41,704 nucleotides of DNA from Opitutaceae bacterium (GCA_018667915.1 JABIRI010000118.1:1-41704); one strand, 5' to 3'. Positions 19,057 through 29,612 are shown, counted from the stretch's first letter. The notes: a model not told the origin generated them from the sequence alone. Made by a program: numbers and translations.

Positions 19057-19968
19057 ATGAAAAACATTCTCAAACTTCTGATCAGCTTTCCTGCGGTCGC
19101 CCTAATTTCGCTTCACGCCCAGATGGGGCCGCCCATCCCCCCCGGGGAAACCTTCTACGCCGGCGAGGTCCTCGGGGTCTTCCAAAGTTCCGCTGATATG
19201 GATGCTGGTGGGGACATGAGCATCCATCGGCTGGGCTTCAAATTTGGAGCTATCCGCGGACTCGATGGCGGCAGTTCAATCGGTGGCGGACTGAGCTACA
19301 CCATGTTGGGCTACCGTTTCGAAGGTGTGCCTGCACAGGGTGGATTCAAACCATGGGAGGACATCGACCAGTTACAGCTCAGCCTGCAGTATCGCTACGC
19401 CATCGATGGGGAATCCTCCATGTTCCTCATGCCCAGCGTGACATCCTCCGGGGAATCGGGGGCGTCTTTCGGTGACGGCATCGAGTTCGGTGCCATCTTT
19501 GGCTACACCAAGACCTTCAGTCGTGAACTCACCCTCGGCATCGGCGGCGGAGCTTTCTACGGCCTGGAAGACACGAGTGGTTTCCCGGTCATCTTCGTCT
19601 ACTGGCAAATGGCCGACAACTGGCGGCTGTCGAATCCGTTCCGACCTGGGCCCAGTGGTCCGGCGGGACTTGAAGTGGTTTATACCGGCCTGACCGGCTG
19701 GGAAATCGGCTTCGGTGGCGGCTATCGAGTCAGTCGATTTGCACTCAACGATGTCGGTGCCGCGCCAAATGGCTTCGGGCAAAATGAAGGTGCTGCGATG
19801 TTTGTCCGCGCCTCGCGAGAATTTCAAACCGGCGGCAACCTCGACCTCTATGTCGGCACCGTGGTCGGTGGTGAGCTGGAACTCGAAGACTCGGGCGGAA
19901 GCCTCTTGGCTCGCACCGACTACGATCCCTCTATCTTGTTCGCCCTCGCCTTCACGCAGCGCTGGTGA
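19057..19968 (+). CDS. putative outer-membrane beta-barrel/secreted protein
   Basis: Signal peptide MKNILKLLISFPAVALISLHAQ, Gly/aromatic-rich alternating pattern, terminal ...LFALAFTQRW. Confidence 0.75.
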   Translation: MKNILKLLISFPAVALISLHAQMGPPIPPGETFYAGEVLGVFQSSADMDAGGDMSIHRLGFKFGAIRGLDGGSSIGGGLSYTMLGYRFEGVPAQGGFKPWEDIDQLQLSLQYRYAIDGESSMFLMPSVTSSGESGASFGDGIEFGAIFGYTKTFSRELTLGIGGGAFYGLEDTSGFPVIFVYWQMADNWRLSNPFRPGPSGPAGLEVVYTGLTGWEIGFGGGYRVSRFALNDVGAAPNGFGQNEGAAMFVRASREFQTGGNLDLYVGTVVGGELELEDSGGSLLARTDYDPSILFALAFTQRW

Positions 19969-19994
19969 GGCGTGGACTCACCTCTTTTAACGGC

Positions 19995-20741
19995 ATGAGT
20001 GTTTCCCGCACCATTCTCGTCACCGGTGCAAGCGGTGGTATCGGCGGTGCCTTGTGTGGCCGCTTGGCGGCTGACGGCTACCGCGTGGCGGCCGTCAGCC
20101 GGGACGCGGACAGACTCGCCGATCTCGCCGCCGCCGAATTAAGAATCGAGGCGGATTGCACAATTCAAGCGGGAGCGCAGAAAGCGCTGACGGAAGCCAC
20201 CGCCCATTTCGGCGGATCACCGGGGCAACTGGCGCATTGTATCGGCAACACGTTGCTCACTCCCTTGCATCGCACTCGCAGCGAAGCTTGGTCCGAAGTG
20301 ATGCGCGTCAATTTGGACAGTGCGTTCCACGTCATACAGGCGTGGATCACCGCTCATCAGAAAGCCAAAACCAGCGGTGCCGCCGTCTTCGCGAGCTCAG
20401 TAGTTTCCCGCATCGGAGTTGCCAATCATGAAGCCATTGCCGCGGCGAAGGGCGGTTTGGAGGCTTTGGTGCGAAGCGCTGCCGCGACCTATGCCGCCCA
20501 AGGGTTTCGTTTCAATACCGTCGCCCCGGGTCTGACCGAAACGCCGCTGACCGCCCCCTTATTGAAATCCGATGCCTTTCGAGAAGCGGCGGCGCGGCAA
20601 TATCCCCTGCGAGGCCTGCAGTCAGCGGAGCAGATCGCCGGCGTCATGGCGTGGTTACTCTCCGAACAGGCGGATAGAATCACCGGCCAGGTCATTCCCG
20701 TTGATGGCGGCTTCACCTCGGTGCGTCCCCTAGTCAAATAG
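19995..20741 (+). CDS. SDR family NAD(P)-dependent oxidoreductase
   Basis: MSVSRTILVTGASGGIGGALCGRLAADGYRVAAVSR..., VAPGLTETPLTAPLL, IPVDGGFTSVRP. Confidence 0.9.
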   Translation: MSVSRTILVTGASGGIGGALCGRLAADGYRVAAVSRDADRLADLAAAELRIEADCTIQAGAQKALTEATAHFGGSPGQLAHCIGNTLLTPLHRTRSEAWSEVMRVNLDSAFHVIQAWITAHQKAKTSGAAVFASSVVSRIGVANHEAIAAAKGGLEALVRSAAATYAAQGFRFNTVAPGLTETPLTAPLLKSDAFREAAARQYPLRGLQSAEQIAGVMAWLLSEQADRITGQVIPVDGGFTSVRPLVK

Positions 20742-20751
20742 TCCTCACCTC

Positions 20752-21606
20752 ATGAAATCATCGTGTCTATTCACCATCATTCTGGGACTCTCAATCCTAC
20801 TGCCTTCCCCCATCCTGATGGCCGCTGAATCCGCTTTTCCCGCCACTGCCCCCAATACCAACGAGATCAAAACGCTTCCGTCCGGTATGCTGCTAAAGTC
20901 GACCGCGCCGGGCAACTACTTCGATAATGGCGGCAAACTGTTCGGGCCGCTGTTTCGCTATATCTCGAGCAACGATATCGCTATGACAACACCGGTCGAA
21001 GCGGTGATCGATGACGCGGCGATGCTCTTCTGGGTGGCGCCGAGCGAAGTCGAGAAAGTCCGCGGCAGCACCGACGATGTGGAGGTCTTGGAAATCCCCG
21101 AGCGCACGGTCGCGGCCCGCGGGGCCAAAGGCAGCTACAGCCGATCGAACTACGAAGAAACCCAGAGTGCCCTCGAAGCATGGCTCACGCAACAACCGGA
21201 ATGGCGGGCCGCCGGAGAACCTTACGGCGTGTATTGGAACGGTCCCTTTACGCCTTGGTTCATGAAGACCGCCGAAGTCCATATTCCCGTGGAGCGGGTC
21301 CCGACAGAAATCGATCTCGCGGCCCATCAGTGGAAACACCGCGTAGTAGTGCTCCACGCCCCGAACGCTGCGGACGCCGTCTACCAAAAACAACTAGTCT
21401 TGTTCGCAGAACGAAAACAGGAAATGGCCGAACGGGACATTGTTGTGCTCTCGCAATTCGACTCAGCCGATTTTCAAGCTGTGCTCATCGGCAAAGACGG
21501 CGGCCGCAAGCGCGAGCAGGCCGTGCCCATCGATCCCGACGATTTATTTGCGCTCATCGACAGCATGCCGATGCGCCAAGCCGAAATGCGCCGAATCCGC
21601 CAATGA
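20752..21606 (+). CDS. SOUL-family heme-binding domain fused to a C-terminal DUF4174-like domain
   Basis: NEIKTLPSGMLLKSTAPGNYFDNGGKLFGPLFRYISSNDIAMTTPVEA (SOUL); KHRVVVLHAPNAADAVYQKQLVLFAERKQEMAERDIVVLSQ...VLIGKDGGRKREQAVPIDPDDLFALIDSMPMRQAEMRR (DUF4174-like). Confidence 0.85.
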   Translation: MKSSCLFTIILGLSILLPSPILMAAESAFPATAPNTNEIKTLPSGMLLKSTAPGNYFDNGGKLFGPLFRYISSNDIAMTTPVEAVIDDAAMLFWVAPSEVEKVRGSTDDVEVLEIPERTVAARGAKGSYSRSNYEETQSALEAWLTQQPEWRAAGEPYGVYWNGPFTPWFMKTAEVHIPVERVPTEIDLAAHQWKHRVVVLHAPNAADAVYQKQLVLFAERKQEMAERDIVVLSQFDSADFQAVLIGKDGGRKREQAVPIDPDDLFALIDSMPMRQAEMRRIRQ

Positions 21607-21625
21607 TCGCGGCCATGCGAATGCC

Positions 21626-22594
21626 TCAGTGTTCGCCCAAGAGTCGCCCGGTCAACCAATCGCGAAATCCGGGTAAATCCTTCCAATCAATCGCAATATC
21701 CGCTACGTGAGGACCCTGCGGGTCTCTAATCGTTTTACCCTCATCCGTGATGTGAAAACGGATGGTTTCGTATGCGATGAAATCATCGCCATAGGCCATG
21801 TAGACGGCGACATCATCAAACAAGGTTGAAGATGCTTGGGTAAAAAAATCGCACTTCATCCACGGCACCCGCGGGGCCCAGATACAGTAGTTTTCAATCA
21901 CGGCCCGCATCAAGGCATCGTCACCTACCGCTTGCCAAATACGTTGGTAGTTTTCACCACTGAGGTTGACCAACCCACACGTGTCCAATGGCGTGAGCTT
22001 TATCGATTGAAACCCCGCGTCCAACACGGTGCGCAACGCCGGAACCGCCGCACGCACGTTGTATTCGGGGTCATCGGCTGGCCCTCCACCATAGCCCTTG
22101 TCGAAGGCACCGTGCATGCCAAACAAACGACACTTGGCCGCGATATCCGGCGCACGTTCGATCGCCGCCGCGAGACTGGGCACCGGACCAATCGCGATCA
22201 CGGTCACGATCTCTTCCGACGCGCGCACAAAATCGATGAATGCCTGCAAACCGTCCTCGTGCACCATGCCGGGATACGCATCCAAATCGTAATCGCGGAT
22301 CCACGGTCCCTGGTGTCGATCCTCGTCCGGCATGACCCCGGAAGAAAGTCCCAGTGCAATGTCCACGTCAGTCCGATCCGCCACTTCCAAAACCTTCGCT
22401 GCCAACGAACCTCGATATCGCGCTTCGCCCGTTTCGGTAAGCACCATCTTAAGATCCAACTCCGGCGACCGCAGCAGATGCGCCAACGCCCAAGTATCGT
22501 CAATATCTCCGGCAATATCGGTGGAGAGAACAACGGGAGTGGCCGCGAAAACAACGGGAGCCATGAGAAGTAAAACCAAGAATCGAAACGTCAT
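21626..22594 (-). CDS. nucleoside hydrolase family protein
   Basis: VVLSTDIAGDIDDTWALAHLLRSPELDLKMVLT...: DxDxxxDD-like metal motif of IUNH family; signal peptide. Confidence 0.85.
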   Translation of the reverse strand: MTFRFLVLLLMAPVVFAATPVVLSTDIAGDIDDTWALAHLLRSPELDLKMVLTETGEARYRGSLAAKVLEVADRTDVDIALGLSSGVMPDEDRHQGPWIRDYDLDAYPGMVHEDGLQAFIDFVRASEEIVTVIAIGPVPSLAAAIERAPDIAAKCRLFGMHGAFDKGYGGGPADDPEYNVRAAVPALRTVLDAGFQSIKLTPLDTCGLVNLSGENYQRIWQAVGDDALMRAVIENYCIWAPRVPWMKCDFFTQASSTLFDDVAVYMAYGDDFIAYETIRFHITDEGKTIRDPQGPHVADIAIDWKDLPGFRDWLTGRLLGEH

Positions 22595-22705
22595 GATAAT
22601 ATAATGTTAGGATGAGGGTTACCCCGCTCGACATCGGCAGGGAAGTCTTCTGCGCCCGAATCCGCCGATCAAAAGCTAAACGTTGAAAGCCTGAAGCGAG
22701 CTAGA

Positions 22706-24460
22706 TCAGACCCGCTCGCGGATCGCCGCTTCGACGTCGGAACGTCGCACCGGCTTTACGAGATAGTTATTCATCCCCACTTCTTCCGATCGACGCACGG
22801 TGTCGGGCCAAACATTCGCACTCAACCCGACGATCCACGGCCGTGTCGCCGTCGTCGAAGCCAGTCGACGTATCTCGATCGTCGCCGTCATGCCATCCAT
22901 CACCGGCATTTCTACATCCATAAAAACGAGGTCGGGCAAATTCTGACGAGCCGCGGCCAATGCCTGGGCGCCATCAAACGCATATTCAACGCGATCATAA
23001 CCCGAAACCCGCAGGATCGAGCCCAGCACCTTACGATTAATGGGATTGTCGTCGACCACGAGGATGGCGGGGTTATCCGCCAGATCTTTACCCACCGCCG
23101 GTTCGGACTCTACTTCAGCCAGCGCCAAGGTCGGCGATTCCGCCCGCGGAGCATCAACGTGGAAAGTGAAGCAAGACCCTTTCCCAGATTCACTCGTCAC
23201 ACTGATCCCTCCTCCCATTGCCTCGCTGAGGCGTTTGCAAATTGCCAGTCCGAGACCCGTGCCCCCGAAGTCTCGCGTAGTGGAAGAATCAGCCTGACTG
23301 AAGGGCTTGAACAAGCGTTCCATACTCTCTTCAGGAATTCCGATTCCAGTATCGATCACCTTGAAGTGCAACTCACTCCCCGGCCCGTAACCCATCTCCA
23401 GAGTGACGGATCCCGACGCGGTGAACTTAATCGCATTGCCCATCAGGTTGATCAGAATCTGCCGTAGGCGCGCCCGATCAGTATGCACTTCCTCCGGAAT
23501 CTCGTTAAGCAAACGAACTTCGAGCATCACCTCTTTTTCGTCGGCTCGGGACGCCAGTAAAGCGACAACTTCGTGGGCGAGCATCGTGACCTCCACGGCC
23601 TCCAAGGATAACTCCATGCGCCCGGCTTCGATTTTGGAGATGTCGAGCACATCGTTAATAATCTCCAGCAATCCCTCGCCCGAGGTTTCGATCATTTTAA
23701 CATATTGCTCTTGCTCCTCGGTGAGTTTGGACGTGCGCAGCAGACTCGTGAAACCAATCACACTATTCATCGGCGTGCGAATTTCGTGACTCATCACCGC
23801 CAGAAAATCACTCTTCGCCTTGTCCGCACTTTCCGCCCTTAATTTCGCCGCCCTGAGCTCAGATTCGGTATTCTTGAGATCGGTGATCTCCATCGCCGAC
23901 ACGATCACTTCGATGACTTTATCGCCTTCCCGCCGGAGATGAAACACCGCGAGAAATCTGACGCCGCGGCGTTTACTGCCACCTTCCATGGTGCGGATTT
24001 TTCCAGCCCACGCCGCGTTGTATACTCGCGTCATACGACGCAGCACCGACCCGCGCAAAATCTTATCGAGCCGATGCCCTTCGACCCGCTCAGGCCTGAA
24101 TCCCATATTTTTGGGAAGCTGACCTCGGCACAGAGTGTGCATATAACCCCCGTCTTCTTCACGCCGAAAACAGAGTAATAGCCCCTTCTGTAGATCGAGA
24201 GTCTGCGTGTAGTAGCGGGTGAGTTGATTCAGCTTATTCTCGACCTCGCGACGCATCCGCTGGTTGGTTTCGACGAGTTCCGTCGAAACGGAATTGAGAG
24301 AGCGTTCAACGGATTCACGGTCTTGGTCGGCCCGCGCGTAGGTGTCGCTTACCGCGGCTATAAACTTCTCCCACGTTGATCCATCCATATCAACATCCGG
24401 CAGATTTTCTCGAATCTGTCGGGCTAAGAGAGGATGCATTTTATCCTCATTCACAGGCAA
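22706..24460 (-). CDS. hybrid histidine kinase with PAS-like region and receiver domain
   Basis: H-box AKSDFLAVMSHEIRTPMNSVIGFTSLLR, ATPase GTGLGLAICKRLSEAMGG, REC ILVVDDNPINRKVL...VFMDVEMPVMDG. Confidence 0.95.
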   Translation of the reverse strand: MPVNEDKMHPLLARQIRENLPDVDMDGSTWEKFIAAVSDTYARADQDRESVERSLNSVSTELVETNQRMRREVENKLNQLTRYYTQTLDLQKGLLLCFRREEDGGYMHTLCRGQLPKNMGFRPERVEGHRLDKILRGSVLRRMTRVYNAAWAGKIRTMEGGSKRRGVRFLAVFHLRREGDKVIEVIVSAMEITDLKNTESELRAAKLRAESADKAKSDFLAVMSHEIRTPMNSVIGFTSLLRTSKLTEEQEQYVKMIETSGEGLLEIINDVLDISKIEAGRMELSLEAVEVTMLAHEVVALLASRADEKEVMLEVRLLNEIPEEVHTDRARLRQILINLMGNAIKFTASGSVTLEMGYGPGSELHFKVIDTGIGIPEESMERLFKPFSQADSSTTRDFGGTGLGLAICKRLSEAMGGGISVTSESGKGSCFTFHVDAPRAESPTLALAEVESEPAVGKDLADNPAILVVDDNPINRKVLGSILRVSGYDRVEYAFDGAQALAAARQNLPDLVFMDVEMPVMDGMTATIEIRRLASTTATRPWIVGLSANVWPDTVRRSEEVGMNNYLVKPVRRSDVEAAIRERV

Positions 24461-24586
24461 AGGTGATCAGAATTGTTTTCCCACCCGACAGTCCCCTCGT
24501 CGAGGCCGTGGTCGCCTTACTCTTCTCAAGTTCGTTCCGCCACGGTAGTCTCTGAATCTTCATGGCAAAAACGGGAATCGTTCACG

Positions 24587-25804
24587 TCAGGCGGTAGCAG
24601 TAGAGGTTTTGCGACCAAAGCCCATGGCACTTTTTAGCCAACTCCAGGCTTTGTTTAATCCGATCGGTTCCACTCCGCCCTTGAAGCCATACATGCTGGC
24701 CATCTCCGCCTCGTGCGTTCGATAACGCGGAGGCAAAACGAGGAGCTCATTTTCGCCATCTGTCACATTCGAGAAAAACGCTCCGCGACCGGCCGCGAGA
24801 TTTGCGCCCTCCGGAAACTCCACCGTTTTCTCGGCCATGACCATCCATGGCTTGTAAACGAAGGTATTCTTTCCGGCATCGCCGTGCACAAGTTTGCCGT
24901 AAGTGCGCTGCGGCACGCCTTTCAATCCAACGCCCGCAAACACCGTTGTGCGGTGCATGCCCACCGAAAACCGACGATTGCGTCGGGTGAAAAAGTCCCA
25001 ACAGAAAATCCAACTGAAAACCGTGAGCCGAAACGACCAGCCCGCAATCAGTGCCGATATCAGAATAACAACAAGCGAAAGTATCGCGCCGATCCACGGA
25101 TCAATCGTAGCCGAAAGCGTAACGAGTCCGAACAGTGCGGTTTTACCCGCTTTTAGAGCCGCATCAATCGCACCCCACGGACTCAACAGAATCAGGCCGT
25201 TAATCGCATGCGAAGCCATCCAGACAACCGCGTAGATCGCGACGCCAAACGGAATGGTCAAAATGTTGAGCAACCAGGACCAGTCGATCGCCGCGAGATG
25301 GATTGTCGCGAGGCTGCCGGTGGAAATTACTTCAGGGCTGAGCGCCATGCCATCACCACCGCCGAGGATCGCTTTAGATAGGATCGACATCGAAAACGGC
25401 ACAACCGCACCAGCCGCGACGAGGCCCGTGACCTTGTTTTCCAAGGTATCGAGCACATCGAGTGGTTTCTTCCAGCCGGGAGGAAGTGCGGCACCGGCGG
25501 CATCCTTCGCCGCGGCCGCACCCACCAAACCTAGCGCAGGCAGCCAAAAACTCACCTGTGCAAACCATGGCAAATTGGCCCGGTCTTCCGCATCCGCGGA
25601 GAAATACGTGTAAGCTCCGTAAGCTCCGGTGCCGAGCAAGGGAGAGATCGCGATTCCAGTCACCCCGGCCACCGCCGAGACCACGGGACCGGCCGGAGAT
25701 CGGTCTCGTCCCGAAGAGCCGGCTGAACCGTCAGCGGCCCAAAGCGGCAAAGTCACTACCGATAAAACAAATGCGAAAGCAAAAATGGGGCTGAGTCTTC
25801 TCAT
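24587..25804 (-). CDS. hypothetical multi-TM membrane protein
   Basis: MRRLSPIFAFAFVLSVVTLPLWAADGSAGSSG signal peptide; several hydrophobic segments; ATG at 25804 preferred over the track start. Confidence 0.75.
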   Translation of the reverse strand: MRRLSPIFAFAFVLSVVTLPLWAADGSAGSSGRDRSPAGPVVSAVAGVTGIAISPLLGTGAYGAYTYFSADAEDRANLPWFAQVSFWLPALGLVGAAAAKDAAGAALPPGWKKPLDVLDTLENKVTGLVAAGAVVPFSMSILSKAILGGGDGMALSPEVISTGSLATIHLAAIDWSWLLNILTIPFGVAIYAVVWMASHAINGLILLSPWGAIDAALKAGKTALFGLVTLSATIDPWIGAILSLVVILISALIAGWSFRLTVFSWIFCWDFFTRRNRRFSVGMHRTTVFAGVGLKGVPQRTYGKLVHGDAGKNTFVYKPWMVMAEKTVEFPEGANLAAGRGAFFSNVTDGENELLVLPPRYRTHEAEMASMYGFKGGVEPIGLNKAWSWLKSAMGFGRKTSTATA

Positions 25805-25873
25805 AACGAATAACCTAAGGGCAGGAGGATTCAAACGACCTACAACGGGAAAATCCACCCACAATTCATGGAA

Positions 25874-26938
25874 TTATACGTAGGTCAGACCGAGTTGCCG
25901 ACACCACTCGAGTTGGCCACGAAGGTTACCGTGGGTATCCGCCCAGGTGCATTCCGGCACTTCGCTTTCCCCTCGTCGCACTGCCGCGGCAAACGCATCA
26001 GCTTCGTAGGCATAGGTGCCACGGTCGGCCATAACGGTGATCACCTCCGGAGTCTCCTCACTCTCGCCACCGCGGTGGAGGTGTAACTGTGTCGGTCCGG
26101 CATCGCGCCGCACGACATAGGGCGAGGGCACCAAGATCCACCCCTTCGTGCCATAGACCCGCACCACATTTTGCTGATGCGACAACGTGCCGCAGGCGAT
26201 CTCCGCGGTCACGCCGCCGCGAAACTGCAACACCGCCGTCGCGTGCGTATCGACACCCGTTTCCGCATGGAGCAAACCCACCCCCGCCATCGTTTCCGGA
26301 TCCGCAAATCCCTCGCCGTTCGCCAACCCCGCCAAAAGCCGAGCATAAGAAAGCGGATATCCTCCCACATCCAAAATGCCTCCACCACCGAGTGCTTTAT
26401 TCCACAACCGACCCGCCGGATCGTAGTCTACCGCAAAACTGAACGCGCCTTGGATATGACGCAGTTCACCGATAGATCCGTCGCACACGAGCTCCACCAA
26501 TCGTTTGGTCTGCGGGTGGCAACGATACATCCACGCCTCCATCAGCGTCCGGTCATTGGCCCGCGCGGCCGCTTGCATCGCGTCCAGTTCGGCCAAGCTC
26601 ATCGCGATCGGCTTCTCGCACAGCACATGTTTACCCGCCTCCAACGCCGCAACAACACTCTCCAAATGCATGGGATGAGGCGAAGCCACGTAAACCGCAT
26701 CGACATCTGCGTCCGCCAGCAGGCCATCGATCGAGCCATGGGTGTGGGTCGTGTCGATACCGTGCTCCTGCGCAAAACGCTGCGCCGATTCACCCGACCG
26801 ACTTCCCACCGCAACCAATTCACTGTGCTTCGCGGTCGCCAAATCGCGCGCGAAAACGCCGGCAATTCGGCCGGTCGATAAAATGCCCCAGCGCAAACGA
26901 GGCTGTGGGGCGGTCGGAGAAATTGGGGAAGCGTCCAT
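25874..26938 (-). CDS. Gfo/Idh/MocA family oxidoreductase
   Basis: LRWGILSTGRIAGVFARDLA...VYVASPHPMHLESVVAALEAGKHVLCEKPIAMSLAEL. Confidence 0.94.
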   Translation of the reverse strand: MDASPISPTAPQPRLRWGILSTGRIAGVFARDLATAKHSELVAVGSRSGESAQRFAQEHGIDTTHTHGSIDGLLADADVDAVYVASPHPMHLESVVAALEAGKHVLCEKPIAMSLAELDAMQAAARANDRTLMEAWMYRCHPQTKRLVELVCDGSIGELRHIQGAFSFAVDYDPAGRLWNKALGGGGILDVGGYPLSYARLLAGLANGEGFADPETMAGVGLLHAETGVDTHATAVLQFRGGVTAEIACGTLSHQQNVVRVYGTKGWILVPSPYVVRRDAGPTQLHLHRGGESEETPEVITVMADRGTYAYEADAFAAAVRRGESEVPECTWADTHGNLRGQLEWCRQLGLTYV

Positions 26939-27079
26939 CGAGCCCCATCAAAACGGATTTGCGCGTCGAGTAAACCACCACGCCCGCAAACGTGAACTCA
27001 GGCTCGAAATACGCCCAAACCTCCCCATGCTGCCGAGTTCACCCCGCCGGATCGCCGCATCCGACCCACCCATTTACCC

Positions 27080-28321
27080 ATGAACAACGCCCCGACCACC
27101 CGCCTCTGCACCATGATGTTTCTCCAGTTCTTCGTCTGGGGAAGCTGGTTCACTTCGATCGCCGTATACATGACCGCCAACGGCATGGCAAACCTCACGC
27201 ACTGGCCCTACACCGTGAATCCGCTCGCCGCGATCATCGCGCCGTTTGCGCTCGGGCTCGTCGCCGACCGTTTCTTCTCGACCGAAAAAGTCCTCGCGAC
27301 CCTGCACATCATCGGCGGCGGCGTGCTACTCTTCGTGCCGCAACTCACGGGTAATCCCACGGCGTTCATCTGGGCGCTGTTGCTCTACAACCTCTGCTAT
27401 ATGCCGACCCTCGGCCTCTCCAACGCCCTCGCCTTCCACCACATCACCGACCAGGAAAAACAATTCCCGCGCATCCGCGTATTCGGCACCCTCGGTTGGA
27501 TCGCCGCCGGTTTGTTTGTCTCCTTCGTGCTCGGTCGCGCCATGGGCACCACTGCCGAAAGCACCGCAGCTCCACTCTACTCAGCCGCCATCGCCTCAAT
27601 CATCTTGGGATTCTTTTGTTTAACCCTGCCGAACACCCCGCCATCGGGTCGCGGTAAAAAAATCTCCCTCACCGCGATCCTCGGAATCGATGCGCTGCGC
27701 GTATTAGCCAGTCGGTCCTTCTTCGTTTTCCTCGGCTGCTCGTTCCTGATCTGCATCCCGCTCGCGGCCTACTACAATTTCACGCAGCTCTATCTCGGCG
27801 CGACCGGCTTCACCAGTATCGCCGGCACCCAAACAATCGGACAAATGTCCGAAGTCGGATTCATGCTCCTCATGCCGCTCCTTTTTGTCCGGCTCGGCGT
27901 GAAATGGATGCTCGTCATCGGCATGGCTGCATGGGCCGTGCGCTACGCATTATTCGCGCTCGGCGCCCCCGACCAGGTGACCTGGATGATCCTCGGCGGC
28001 ATCGCCCTCCACGGCATCTGCTACGACTTCTTCTTCGTCACCGGCCAGATCTACGTCGACCAACGCGCCAATGACGAAATTCGCGGTCAAGCCCAAGGCA
28101 TGCTCGTGTTGGTGACCAATGGCGCTGGCATGTTGATCGGTGCCCAAGCGGCCGGCATGGTCTTCAATAACTTCCTCAAAGGCGCCGACGCCCTCACCCT
28201 CGATCAGTGGCAATCGTTCTGGTGGTTACCCGCCGTGTTCGCGGTCGCGGTAATGATCATCTTCGCCCTGTTCTTCAAAACCGAAGCCAAGGTCGCAGCC
28301 ACCCCTAAAGCCGAGGCGTAA
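27080..28321 (+). CDS. nucleoside:H+ symporter-type MFS permease (NupG/XapB-like)
   Basis: MFLQFFVWGSWFTSIAVYMTANGM...YNLCYMPTLGLSNALAFHHI...FPRIRVFGTLGWIAAGL. Confidence 0.9.
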   Translation: MNNAPTTRLCTMMFLQFFVWGSWFTSIAVYMTANGMANLTHWPYTVNPLAAIIAPFALGLVADRFFSTEKVLATLHIIGGGVLLFVPQLTGNPTAFIWALLLYNLCYMPTLGLSNALAFHHITDQEKQFPRIRVFGTLGWIAAGLFVSFVLGRAMGTTAESTAAPLYSAAIASIILGFFCLTLPNTPPSGRGKKISLTAILGIDALRVLASRSFFVFLGCSFLICIPLAAYYNFTQLYLGATGFTSIAGTQTIGQMSEVGFMLLMPLLFVRLGVKWMLVIGMAAWAVRYALFALGAPDQVTWMILGGIALHGICYDFFFVTGQIYVDQRANDEIRGQAQGMLVLVTNGAGMLIGAQAAGMVFNNFLKGADALTLDQWQSFWWLPAVFAVAVMIIFALFFKTEAKVAATPKAEA

Positions 28322-29612
28322 GGCCATCGACCAACGATTTCCGGCTGGCCAACCAGCCGGGAATCACTCCCACCAACGTGCCTGCTCCCGCGACCATCGC
28401 GAGCAGGCCCCACTCGTTCGCGGTCGGCCAAGCCAACGTCAGATGCAGACCGTAATGTGCTTCCAAAACGGGCGCGCCCAAAACCATCGCAATACTGAGC
28501 AAACTCACGCCGAGGACTGCACCCAAGGTTGATACCCAAAACGATTCGCCCACGAGTAGCAGAATGAGGTGACGTGGCCGCGCTCCGACCGATCGCAAAA
28601 TAGCCATCTCGCGGCGGCGCTGATCCAGCGTGCCGAGCAAGTTGCTCAGCATACCAATCAGACCCACCACCACGACGAAGCCGCCGAGAAAAAGGAGCAC
28701 CCGCTCGACCACCCCCAAGACTGACCACAGCTCTTGCAACGCCACGCCCGGCAAAACCGCTGTAAGCGCTTCTCCGTCGTGCGTATTGATTTTGCGCTGC
28801 AGCGACAACGCCGCCGCGCGATCATGCAACCCGACCAATAACGCCGATAACGATCCCGTGCCTTCGTGCTCCGCATGATCATGGTCGTGGCCATGGTCAT
28901 GGTGATCATGCGCAGCAGCGGCCATCGCCGCAGCGAGCGGGTCAGCCACATCATGCGTCGTTTCCACCGCGCCCTGAAAACCCGCGTGCATCGCATCCAC
29001 TCCCGCCAGACTCACCAGCACCACGCGATCCACTGGAGTGCCCGTCGGCGCCAACACCCCACTCACCGCGAAGGGATGAGTATCGTGGTGCACAAAACTG
29101 ATTTCGCCCGCGCCATGCGATACCACGACTTCGGAACCCGCCGTATAACCCAACTCTCGTGCCACATCCGCACCCACCACCGCCTCATGTTCATCCGCGA
29201 ACCATTCGCCATTCGCGACCTGTAAGCCCTGATCACGCGCGAACCGATAATGGTCGCGAAAGGCAGTCGTCGTTCCGACCACCCGGAACCCACGGTGCAT
29301 GTCTCCCACCGACAGTGGGATGGTCCACGCCACCGCCGGATCGCCCGCGATCATGCGATAACTGTCGCGACTTAGGTTCTGCGTCGGAAACCCGACATTA
29401 AAAACCGCCTGCAACAATAACTGTGGCCCCCCGCTGCGCGCCCCCACCACCAAATCCGTGCCGGAGACCGTGCTCAAAAAACTTTCCCGCGTCGTTTGGC
29501 GCACCCGCTCCACCCCGAGCAGCAACATGACACTGCACGCAATCGACAGCCCCGTGAGGATCACGGTCGACCGTCGGTTCATCAGCGATTGCCAAGCGAG
29601 TCGCAGCAACAT
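28305..29612 (-). CDS. FtsX-like ABC transporter permease with His/Asp-rich segment
   Basis: LLRLAWQSLMNRRSTVILTGLSIACSVMLLLGVERVRQTTRESFLSTVSGTDLVVGARSG; HDHHDHGHDHDHAEHE; C-terminal FtsX TM region. Confidence 0.92.
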   Translation of the reverse strand: MLLRLAWQSLMNRRSTVILTGLSIACSVMLLLGVERVRQTTRESFLSTVSGTDLVVGARSGGPQLLLQAVFNVGFPTQNLSRDSYRMIAGDPAVAWTIPLSVGDMHRGFRVVGTTTAFRDHYRFARDQGLQVANGEWFADEHEAVVGADVARELGYTAGSEVVVSHGAGEISFVHHDTHPFAVSGVLAPTGTPVDRVVLVSLAGVDAMHAGFQGAVETTHDVADPLAAAMAAAAHDHHDHGHDHDHAEHEGTGSLSALLVGLHDRAAALSLQRKINTHDGEALTAVLPGVALQELWSVLGVVERVLLFLGGFVVVVGLIGMLSNLLGTLDQRRREMAILRSVGARPRHLILLLVGESFWVSTLGAVLGVSLLSIAMVLGAPVLEAHYGLHLTLAWPTANEWGLLAMVAGAGTLVGVIPGWLASRKSLVDGLTPRL

